Assembly (NCBI GenBank): GCA_002317115.1 | Contig: DCIP01000232.1 | Location: 8,947-17,530, forward strand | Reading direction: 5' to 3' | DNA length: 8,584 bases | Origin: Candidatus Scybalocola fimicaballi | GTDB lineage: Bacteria > Bacteroidota > Bacteroidia > Bacteroidales > Paludibacteraceae | Part shown: in pieces, positions 1 through 6,238 of the stretch | Numbering within the stretch: the first letter of the stretch is position 1 | How the letters are laid out: the number at the start of each line of letters is the position of its first letter | Translations under genes and position numbers: made by a program | The notes under the pieces: generated by a model | Seen by the model: only the letters and a program-made list of their open reading frames with translations | What the model was told of the DNA's origin: nothing | Databases searched by the model: none

Positions 1-1868
1 TCCTGAAGGACAGCTGCTGAGCTTGCACCCCTTACATACTTAACATCGTGATAATCATAATCGTAAAGCGATTTTTTCAAGAAATGGTAATCATACTTGC
101 CATTGATCAAATCGAAATCAAATGTTTTTGTCAAGACTGATGCCTTGATGTTGACGATACTACCCTCACAGACAGTGGCAGGGAACATCTGCAAGTCCAC
201 AGTCACGTTTCCATTGATTGCCGCGAGTTTGCGCACGTGGAATGGATATGACAAAATCTTACGCTGGTCTTTCTCCACTTGGATGAAATAACCCTCACCC
301 TCTTTATTTGCACCAGCCTGGTATGTGGATGACGTAGCGTCTGGAATCTCTTGCAAGTCCTCAACATCAGTGGCATCCAAACGTCCTACATACCACTTAT
401 ATTTATATTCTTTGCCTTCCAACGATGATTTCAATATCGTTGTAGTTCCCTTACATACATAGTCATTACCGACACAGACAATCTCCACAGGTTGGCAATC
501 TGTCGTCTTCAAACCAGCCTCAACAGGCTCACTCTCACAAGAGTAGACTCTATCGGTTGCCTTAACCTTGTAGAATCCAGCTCGTGAAGGAACGAATTTT
601 CTTGAGAACGGAACTTTCAACTCCTCATAGACTCCATCCTTCTCCTTACTATACATCCAGATATACTGAGTAGTGGCAGGCAAGAAACCAGTTGCCTTAG
701 CTGTCAACTCTATCTTCTCTGCGTCGAAAGCATTCTCACAGATATCAATGTAAGTAGGATTAACCTCCACATATGGATGAATGTATGGGATTGTAGTAAA
801 ATGAACCGTGTCACCGATGAAACGGAAATAGATTGTCTGACCCTCAAACGGCTCCTCAGCGTATGCCTTGACATTCAAAGGCAGATCAAAGAATTTATAC
901 TCATCGTCGACCTCGCTATCCTCAACCAACTGGAATCCCTTGATTGATGGGTCGTTAGTAACCTTCTTTGCTACGACCTTGCGGTTGATTACCTCAAGGT
1001 AGAAATGTGAATAGCTCTCAATTGGAATCCACGAGAACGATCCCCACTCACAAACCTCATTCCAACGGAAATCACTTGGATCCGACTCGTTGGCACACTC
1101 AACACCCCAGTATGGTATAGCTCGTACGCTCTTCTCACACTTATCGTTTGTAGACTGTACTATCTTATACTCAGCACGTGGAGATGGCTTACCATTCTCT
1201 CCTACTCTGACGTCGCATGAGATGATATGCTCACCGTCATCATATTTTGTACGTGAATAAGTCTCAAACCAACGGTCGTAACGTCCAGTCATCAACTCAC
1301 CGTCGATATACCAGTTGTAGATCAAATTGGATTCTGGCAAACCTTTTGGCACGCTTGCACGGAAGTTTCTACACTCTCCACGGCATACAAACATGCTCTT
1401 TCCATTCTCCTCAACAATCTGTGGGGCAGGTCGTTCCTTCTCAGGCGCAGGCATTCCCACATAAAGAGTGTCAGGAGCACCACTACGCTTGAATGTCAAT
1501 GTGATTGTAGCATCCTCAAGCCAATCTGCTGTTGGGAATCCCATCTCCTCAAAAGATAGTGCCTTAGTCATTCTGACAACACTGAATGGCGATGCCACAA
1601 CAACAGTCACAGGCTCACTCAACTCATGCATCGACTGATCCTCTTTTGATAGCTTGTATCGGCTTCGACGTAACTGTATCTTATGCTTGACTTTGGTTTT
1701 TGAACAGCGCCAAGTGATATTCTCATCACTCTTTCGTGTCTTCATAACGGCCATTGAATCCGTAGTGGCAGGTGTTTCAAAAAGGCCATAATATGCAGCA
1801 TGTGCCGGGCTAAATAGGACACCCAGCAACATGAATATATTTATCAAAAAAAATTTATTCCATTTCAT
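1..1868 (-). CDS. Large secreted Ig-like/PKD-like repeat protein, N-terminal part (cut by window edge)
   Basis: The reading frame is open from an ATG at 1868 to the left edge, giving 622 codons with no stop, so the C-terminus lies outside the window. Residues 1-24 form a Sec signal peptide: a Lys-containing start, a hydrophobic core (FFLINIFMLLGVLF) and a likely signal peptidase I site after PAHA. The rest is beta-strand-like. Repeated Cys/Trp-containing units resemble bacterial Ig-like modules, for example around residues 160-220, 371-455 (ICEN...YIWMYS...GFYKVKA), 461-540 (VCVGNDYVCKGTT...YKWYVG) and from 558 on (VCEGS). Such proteins in Bacteroidota are usually surface or exported and often carry a C-terminal sorting domain, but that end is not visible here. 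Its function is unknown; adhesion or cell-surface architecture is an inference. The start is chosen because only this ATG gives a full signal peptide. The gene is divergent from the restriction operon. Confidence 0.85.
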   Translation of the reverse strand, partial: MKWNKFFLINIFMLLGVLFSPAHAAYYGLFETPATTDSMAVMKTRKSDENITWRCSKTKVKHKIQLRRSRYKLSKEDQSMHELSEPVTVVVASPFSVVRMTKALSFEEMGFPTADWLEDATITLTFKRSGAPDTLYVGMPAPEKERPAPQIVEENGKSMFVCRGECRNFRASVPKGLPESNLIYNWYIDGELMTGRYDRWFETYSRTKYDDGEHIISCDVRVGENGKPSPRAEYKIVQSTNDKCEKSVRAIPYWGVECANESDPSDFRWNEVCEWGSFSWIPIESYSHFYLEVINRKVVAKKVTNDPSIKGFQLVEDSEVDDEYKFFDLPLNVKAYAEEPFEGQTIYFRFIGDTVHFTTIPYIHPYVEVNPTYIDICENAFDAEKIELTAKATGFLPATTQYIWMYSKEKDGVYEELKVPFSRKFVPSRAGFYKVKATDRVYSCESEPVEAGLKTTDCQPVEIVCVGNDYVCKGTTTILKSSLEGKEYKYKWYVGRLDATDVEDLQEIPDATSSTYQAGANKEGEGYFIQVEKDQRKILSYPFHVRKLAAINGNVTVDLQMFPATVCEGSIVNIKASVLTKTFDFDLINGKYDYHFLKKSLYDYDYHDVKYVRGASSAAVLQ

Positions 1869-1873
1869 AGTCG

Positions 1874-1881
1874 CAAATATA
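1874..1881 (-). promoter_or_regulatory. Bacteroidota-type -7 box for the secreted protein gene
   Basis: On the minus strand this reads TATATTTG, an exact match to the Bacteroidota sigma-ABfr -7 consensus TAnnTTTG. It lies only 5 nt from the ATG at 1868, which would give a nearly leaderless mRNA. No clear TTG -33 element is seen about 20 bp upstream, so the call rests on one box and its position. Confidence 0.5.
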
Positions 1882-1901
1882 GCACTTTTTACGTTTAGAA
1901 A

Positions 1902-1929
1902 TAAAAATTAAGAGTTAAAAATTAAGAGA
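1902..1929. repeat. Two tandem 14-bp AT-rich repeats
   Basis: TAAAAATTAAGAGT (1902-1915) is followed directly by TAAAAATTAAGAGA (1916-1929), identical at 13 of 14 positions. It lies upstream of the secreted protein gene and outside the restriction cassette. The remaining intergenic sequence from 1930 to about 2020 is AT-rich, with no gene, RNA or terminator that I can recognise. Confidence 0.7.
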
Positions 1930-2024
1930 ATCACTTGATTAATATTTACATTCTATCAAAAAACAAAAGGAGAAAAGTCATCTAATAAATTCATAATAAA
2001 AAGAAAAACCTTACGAAGTCGATG

Positions 2025-2038
2025 CATACAATTGTATG
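2025..2038. promoter_or_regulatory. Perfect 14-bp palindrome, candidate operator (C-box-like position)
   Basis: CATACAATTGTATG is its own reverse complement. It sits just upstream of the candidate -33 TTG (2039-2041) of the regulator-restriction operon, where controller proteins of restriction systems usually bind. It does not contain the classic GACT/AGTC half-sites of well-studied C-boxes. An imperfect direct repeat follows (TATGTTGATGA at 2035-2045, TATGTTCGTGA at 2048-2058), as does an inverted pair GATAT/ATATC (2046-2050, 2061-2065). Binding by the HTH protein encoded downstream is an inference. Confidence 0.45.
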
Positions 2039-2069
2039 TTGATGAGATATGTTCGTGATTATATCTTTA
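2039..2069 (+). promoter_or_regulatory. Candidate promoter of the regulator-restriction operon
   Basis: TTG at 2039-2041, a 20-bp spacer and TATCTTTA at 2062-2069 (7 of 8 matches to TAnnTTTG) fit the Bacteroidota -33/-7 layout. Transcription would begin near 2073, leaving about 23 nt before the ATG at 2096. This supports 2096 over the upstream in-frame ATG at 2036, which would precede the transcription start. Confidence 0.45.
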
Positions 2070-2088
2070 CAAAAAAAATCGAAGTGCA

Positions 2089-2102
2089 TTTTCATATGAA
2101 AA
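2089..2102. repeat. Perfect 14-bp palindrome spanning the regulator start codon
   Basis: TTTTCATATGAAAA is self-complementary and holds the ATG at 2096-2098 in its centre. It could be a second regulator-binding site overlapping the translation start, or a coincidence of AT-rich sequence around CATATG. Confidence 0.4.
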
Positions 2103-2323
2103 ACAAAGAAGAGAATGATTATTTGAAGTCATTCGCTCACAGAGTCAAAATGCTTCGCGAAGCGCAAGGAATCTCACAGGAGAAACTTGCGGAAAGAGCA
2201 GAACTTCACCGTACCTATATTGGCATGGTGGAACGACTCGAACGTAACCCATCTCTGGTTTGCATTCATAAGATTGCAAACGGATTAGGAGTACATATAA
2301 CAGAATTGTTCAATCAACTATAA
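2096..2323 (+). CDS. XRE-family HTH regulator, C-protein-like controller of the restriction operon
   Basis: A 75-residue protein made almost entirely of one helix-turn-helix domain of the Xre/Cro type. The recognition region is ISQEKLAERAELHRTYIGMVER (residues 26-47), followed by the family's typical NPSL and IANGLGV segments. Size and position fit controller (C) proteins of Type II restriction systems. These dimerise, bind operators at their own promoter and time nuclease expression after entry into a new host. It lies 12 nt upstream of the first restriction subunit, so all three plus-strand genes are probably one transcript. The frame is open to an earlier ATG at 2036 (95 residues). I prefer 2096 because the domain starts there and a candidate promoter lies between the two. 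A plain repressor role is possible. Confidence 0.85.
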   Translation: MKNKEENDYLKSFAHRVKMLREAQGISQEKLAERAELHRTYIGMVERLERNPSLVCIHKIANGLGVHITELFNQL

Positions 2324-2335
2324 ATCAAAATCATT

Positions 2336-2926
2336 ATGAAGAAATTAAAGATTTCAAATGACGAGGTGGCTGAGCTTTCAAATGCCCCTAAATACGAATT
2401 CCCTAAATATGTCACGCAAGTAATCAACTTAGTGAATGGCAACGCTGGTGGCACTCGGCCAAAGGTAGTAGGTCAGATGTCCGAACTTGTTAAAGAATTT
2501 GACGGCAAGAGCATTGAAGAATGGATTGCTTGGTATACAGAACGCTATCCATCAGCTGTCAACGATGCTACTGACAAGATCTGGAATATGTACGAAACCA
2601 TGAAACCAGCGTTCAATGCAATCACTAAGGAGATGGTTGAAAACTGGGTAAAGGATCTTGTCTATGCTAAGACCTACTGCGGGTTGAAATTCCAAACCGC
2701 AATTATTTCAACGATTGCATCCCAATTGAATAAAGACTGGCGAGAAGCAAATCCTGAAGAGGAGGCTCAAGGCATTGATGGATTTATCGGTGGCAAACCA
2801 TTACAGATCAAATCAGCAACATACAAGCTTGAGGCTCGACTGTCTGAAACAATAGATGTACCGATTGTGTATTACGACAAGAAGAAAGATGGAATAAGTA
2901 TTGAGTATAACCCTATAGATTTTTAA
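2336..2926 (+). CDS. MjaI-family Type II restriction endonuclease, small subunit (R1)
   Basis: A 196-residue protein with the hallmarks of the MjaI restriction endonuclease family: an N-terminal YEFPKYVTQVINLVN...VGQMSELVKEF segment (20-55), KTYCGLKFQ (112-120), EEEAQGIDGFI (141-151) and PLQIKS (155-160). The last two read as a PD-(D/E)xK active site with Asp148 and Lys159, the usual acidic residue before Lys being replaced by Gln157. It is clearly paralogous to the next gene, sharing KTYCGL, GIDG and PLQIKS, but lacks that gene's roughly 70-residue central insert. After KTYCGLKFQ it has Thr121 where the paralogue has Glu162. The stop is 3 nt from the next start, so the two are translationally linked and may form a heterodimer. 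The family assignment is from memory of its motifs; the cut site is not known. Confidence 0.8.
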   Translation: MKKLKISNDEVAELSNAPKYEFPKYVTQVINLVNGNAGGTRPKVVGQMSELVKEFDGKSIEEWIAWYTERYPSAVNDATDKIWNMYETMKPAFNAITKEMVENWVKDLVYAKTYCGLKFQTAIISTIASQLNKDWREANPEEEAQGIDGFIGGKPLQIKSATYKLEARLSETIDVPIVYYDKKKDGISIEYNPIDF

Positions 2927-2929
2927 GAG

Positions 2930-3727
2930 ATGGCTAAATTTAATATATCTGAAGATTTGGCTAAATCCCTATTTTCTATTAAGGATAAATGCATAAACGA
3001 TGAATTGCAATTGCCAAAATACCTTTCCACATTTTTAAACCAAATAAATCAATGGGCACACGGTAGCAAGCCTGAAAATGTGGGACAAGTTTCTGAACTG
3101 ATTAAGGAATACCGTCTAACTGTTGAGAAACCAAATCTTGACAGTTGGGTAGAGTTTCATAATAAAAAAGAAGGAACTGATATCGACATACCAGATGGCA
3201 AAAAAGGGAAACAGAAAACAGTCAAAATGTTAGGGACAAGCCAAGGCGTAGAAGATATTATGGAAAAGATTTCTGAAATTGGGAATATTCTATTTGGTGC
3301 AGAAACGAATAAAATCAAGGAATTTGCCTCCAAGAATGAATTCAAAGATAATGTTGAAAAATGGCTAAAAAACCTAACATACAATAAAACATATTGCGGA
3401 CTTATTGCACAGGAATTAATACTCAAAGACATTGCTTCGAAAAAAGGTTTGAAAGCAATTTTGGGGTCTCCGCTTGATGAGCAAAAGGGCATCGATGGTT
3501 ATATCATAGATGGTAATAAATATTATCCTCTTCAAATCAAGAGTTCGACATTTAAAATCAATAATAAGAGAGAAAAATTTGATTGTCCAATTATAGAATA
3601 TAGCTTATCCAAATACGGAATTGAATATGAATTTAGTGACGAAAAACTAAGTATACCTAAAAATTCTGCGACTTGGAATGAACTAAAGAATAAATTGGAA
3701 ACAAGATTGCAAAGAAATAAAGGATAG
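2930..3727 (+). CDS. MjaI-family Type II restriction endonuclease, large subunit (R2)
   Basis: A 265-residue paralogue of the preceding gene: LPKYLSTFLNQINQWAHGSKPENVGQVSELIKEY (28-61), NKTYCGLIAQE (152-162), DEQKGIDGYI (183-192) and PLQIKSSTFK (200-209). Putative catalytic residues are Asp189 and Lys204, again with Gln202 in the QxK form, plus Glu162 in the preceding helix. Compared with R1 it has a Lys-rich insert of roughly residues 68-140, possibly for DNA contact or pairing, and a C-terminal extension of about 25 residues. It starts 3 nt after the R1 stop. Its final codons and TAG form one arm of the terminator shared with the methyltransferase gene converging from the right. Base composition is very AT-rich (17 of 60 G+C in 3301-3360), which suggests horizontal transfer. 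Nuclease function is likely; specificity is unknown. Confidence 0.82.
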   Translation: MAKFNISEDLAKSLFSIKDKCINDELQLPKYLSTFLNQINQWAHGSKPENVGQVSELIKEYRLTVEKPNLDSWVEFHNKKEGTDIDIPDGKKGKQKTVKMLGTSQGVEDIMEKISEIGNILFGAETNKIKEFASKNEFKDNVEKWLKNLTYNKTYCGLIAQELILKDIASKKGLKAILGSPLDEQKGIDGYIIDGNKYYPLQIKSSTFKINNKREKFDCPIIEYSLSKYGIEYEFSDEKLSIPKNSATWNELKNKLETRLQRNKG

Positions 3728-3747
3728 GCTTACCACCTATCCTTTTT
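3719..3747. terminator. Bidirectional intrinsic terminator embedded in both converging genes
   Basis: The arms AAAGGATAGG (3719-3728) and CCTATCCTTT (3736-3745) form a perfect 10-bp stem with a 7-nt loop. The plus strand has a T-run at 3743-3747; read from the minus strand the stem is followed by TTTATTTC. The left arm encodes Lys-Gly-stop of R2 (TAG 3725-3727). The right arm read in reverse encodes Lys-Gly-stop of the methyltransferase (TAG 3739-3737). Only 9 nt separate the two stop codons. Confidence 0.85.
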
Positions 3748-5134
3748 CGTTTATCACGAACTCACTAAGTTTCTTAATCTTCGCCCTATATGTATTCTTG
3801 TCTTCTTTCAATTCAGGAACCTTATTTATCAGAATAGGGTGTTGATTATCAAAGCGTAGAACAATATAATAAGGAGAGCTCTGAGGATTGAATCCGTTCT
3901 CAATAAGTGTTTCCTTAGTCCATATCTGGAACATGCCCTTTTTCTTCAATTTGAATAATTGCGGTTCATTTCCTGATGTATGCAACAAAACGTATTGCAA
4001 TCGTTCAAAACCCGATTGTACTAATACGGACCCCTTAGTGTCGCCAGCACGAAGATAACAAATACCCTTTTGTATCATAAGTAGTCGTAACTCCCTACGA
4101 GCATGATTCACAATAACCATTGGTTCGTCCTCGTTTCTTTTATTATCAAAAGGTGTAGGATCTAATATCTTTGATTCCTTTCCAAACAGAGTTTTGTCCG
4201 TCTCAAACTTGCTTCCGTATGTGTTCTGTTTGACATCTACCTGTTTATTCATTTTGTGGACATCCACAAACTTATAAGGCAATTTTTCAATTGAAGAATG
4301 CAAGTCAAAGACTGACGTATCCTCTTGCATTTCAAAGGTATTTCCCGAATTCTCGTCGGACAGGACAACCTTGTCTTCATAAAACTTTCTGAATAACTTA
4401 TTGATTTCGTAACCTATTGAATTTCGGTCAAGATTTCTTGCTGCTAACGCTGTTGTTCCACTACCCATAAAAGGATCAAGAACCGTATCTCCGACAAATG
4501 AGAACATTTTTATCAAACGTTTAGGCAATTCCTCGGGAAATACCGCAATATGTTTGTCCTGTCTTGCTCCGCCAAATGTCCAATGAGAACAGAAATATTC
4601 ATTCCATTCCTTTACAGATAGTTTAGAGTTCTCTTTAACGACCTTTGGCACAAATGATGGGTCACCTATCTTCTTAAAAAGCAAAATGTGTTCAAAGTCA
4701 ATTTTAACAATACCACCACGAGGATAGGGGAAACTACCCATTACCATCTGTCCTCCCGTAGTATGCATTGAAGTTGGTTTCTGCCAAACGATACTACCCA
4801 TATAGTCAAATCCAACTTCTTCACAGAACCTAATTATCTCAGAATGAATTGGAATAACTTTGTATCGACCATAATAAACAGAGCGAGCGAACTGATCGCC
4901 AATGTTAACACATAGACGACAACCAGGTGCCAACACTCGAAAACATTCGTTCCAAACAAGATTAATGTTATTGATGTATTCCTCATATGTATCATTAAAG
5001 CCTATCTGTTTGTCTGCTCCATAATCTTTCAATTGCCAATATGGTGGTGATGTCACAATAAGTTGAACAGATTCGTTGGGTACAAGAGACATATTACGGC
5101 TATCACCATTAATGAGAATATGCTTAGTATACAT
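3737..5134 (-). CDS. Beta-class SPPY DNA methyltransferase with long C-terminal extension (M1)
   Basis: A 465-residue SAM-dependent DNA methyltransferase of the N4/N6 family. Motif IV TSPPY is at 28-32, near the N-terminus, and the SAM-binding motif I DPFMGSGTT is at 220-228, followed by GYEIN at 241-245. This IV-before-I order defines the beta class, and an SPPY catalytic motif is most often found in N4-cytosine enzymes. Between them lies a conserved core (WNECFRVLAPGCRLCVNIGD, 61-80) and the probable target-recognition region (about 115-200). Residues 265-465 form a C-terminal extension unlike a plain methyltransferase, which I do not recognise. The gene lies 11 nt downstream of the other methyltransferase and converges on R2. 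Its expected job is protecting one strand or one variant of the restriction site. The start is set by MYTKHILINGDSRNM, the usual family beginning. Confidence 0.9.
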   Translation of the reverse strand: MYTKHILINGDSRNMSLVPNESVQLIVTSPPYWQLKDYGADKQIGFNDTYEEYINNINLVWNECFRVLAPGCRLCVNIGDQFARSVYYGRYKVIPIHSEIIRFCEEVGFDYMGSIVWQKPTSMHTTGGQMVMGSFPYPRGGIVKIDFEHILLFKKIGDPSFVPKVVKENSKLSVKEWNEYFCSHWTFGGARQDKHIAVFPEELPKRLIKMFSFVGDTVLDPFMGSGTTALAARNLDRNSIGYEINKLFRKFYEDKVVLSDENSGNTFEMQEDTSVFDLHSSIEKLPYKFVDVHKMNKQVDVKQNTYGSKFETDKTLFGKESKILDPTPFDNKRNEDEPMVIVNHARRELRLLMIQKGICYLRAGDTKGSVLVQSGFERLQYVLLHTSGNEPQLFKLKKKGMFQIWTKETLIENGFNPQSSPYYIVLRFDNQHPILINKVPELKEDKNTYRAKIKKLSEFVINEKG

Positions 5135-5145
5135 TTATTGAACTG

Positions 5146-6225
5146 CTAAAAATGATTTTTCTTAATAGGCATAGTGGTCAAATCAGAATGATCTTCATAA
5201 CCAACAACGTATGTTCCATTTTTATCACGAACAATTGAAATCAGATAGTTAAACTCTATTTCTATCTCTTGTTTCGTCATAACCTTATAATTCAATGTAT
5301 TATTATAATGTTTAACTTCTTTGCCAGCCTTTTCTCGATCCTCAATAAAAGCTTTGTGCGAATCGAATCTTCTTTTTATTGACCCATTACAAAGATCAAG
5401 ATCAAGACCTTCAATCCCTTCTCTGATTACGGATTCAAAATTTGCATCGATGTCGTAGCCACAAGAGTTTCTACCTGTTAATATTGCTGCTTGCATCGTT
5501 GTTCCAGTGCCAAGAAAAGGATCAAGAACCATATCCCCTTTTTGTGAGAACATATTAATTAATCGGAAAGGCACTTCAAGTGGAAAGGCAGCACTACGTT
5601 CTCTCGTATTGAATTTCTGTAGGCTTTGCTTTGTTCCTTTTATTTCCCATACATCAGAGAACCACACATTGCGTTCTTCCCAAAAGAAAGAACTCTTCAT
5701 TCTGTCATGCTTAGCGTCTGTAGTTTTATATACTCGCTTCTCGCCTTTTCTGAAAACAAGAATCCATTCATGTTCAAGCGTAACGTATGCCCCACACGGT
5801 AACATACCACTACCCATGAATTTATTTGGTGCATTCGTCTGCTTTCTCCAAATAATGTTTGGCAAACCGATAAATCCTAAGTCAATACAAGCCTTTGAGA
5901 TACGACTGTGGTTATTATACAAAGTAAAGTTTCCATTGATAGTTCTTGTTGCATCTCCTATATTGATACACAAAAATCCACCTGGTTTTATCACTCTGAA
6001 ACACTCTTTCCACACCTTGTCAAGTTCTTGGTGCATAAGTTCAAATGATTTCCCCGGATCTTTTTCTAAAAAGTTGGCAATATCAGCATTTTGCTCAGCC
6101 ATGATTTTGTCCCACATCTCAATCATAGGATATGGAGGTGACGTTACTACTAAATCGACTGAGCAATCAATTGTCTCAGTCATCCGTTGTGATGCTCCAA
6201 TATATATTTTATGATTTGTTTCCAT
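5146..6225 (-). CDS. Beta-class SPPY DNA methyltransferase (M2)
   Basis: A 359-residue SAM-dependent DNA methyltransferase of the N4/N6 family. It has motif IV TSPPYPMIEMWD (28-39), a core KECFRVIKPGGFLCINIGD (73-91), motif I DPFLGTGTT (235-243) and GYDID (256-260). The TSPPYPMIEMWD form recalls the N4-cytosine methyltransferases that accompany MjaI-type nucleases; that link is from memory. It differs from M1 by an insert after motif IV (about 40-65) and in the recognition region, so the two probably methylate different sequences or strands rather than being recent duplicates. The start ATG is 13 nt after the nuclease stop codon, and M1 follows 11 nt after its stop, so nuclease-M2-M1 looks like one transcription unit. 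I find no TAnnTTTG box just upstream or in the last 450 bp of the nuclease gene. Confidence 0.9.
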   Translation of the reverse strand: METNHKIYIGASQRMTETIDCSVDLVVTSPPYPMIEMWDKIMAEQNADIANFLEKDPGKSFELMHQELDKVWKECFRVIKPGGFLCINIGDATRTINGNFTLYNNHSRISKACIDLGFIGLPNIIWRKQTNAPNKFMGSGMLPCGAYVTLEHEWILVFRKGEKRVYKTTDAKHDRMKSSFFWEERNVWFSDVWEIKGTKQSLQKFNTRERSAAFPLEVPFRLINMFSQKGDMVLDPFLGTGTTMQAAILTGRNSCGYDIDANFESVIREGIEGLDLDLCNGSIKRRFDSHKAFIEDREKAGKEVKHYNNTLNYKVMTKQEIEIEFNYLISIVRDKNGTYVVGYEDHSDLTTMPIKKNHF

Positions 6226-6238
6226 TATTACTACTTTA

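Noticed and set aside
97..1492. Short plus-strand open frames at 97-291 and 1247-1492.
   Set aside because: Both lie antisense to the continuous 622-codon secreted protein frame.
2096..2926. HTH protein plus following gene read as a toxin-antitoxin pair.
   Set aside because: The following gene has MjaI-type nuclease motifs and a paralogue next to it, and two methyltransferases are adjacent, so a restriction operon explains the locus better.
3157..3492. A 111-codon minus-strand open frame inside R2.
   Set aside because: Antisense shadow of R2, Ser/Phe-rich by codon mirroring, with no motif.
5507..6214. A 235-codon open frame on the plus strand.
   Set aside because: It lies wholly antisense to M2, whose motifs are unambiguous; the product shows no recognisable domain.
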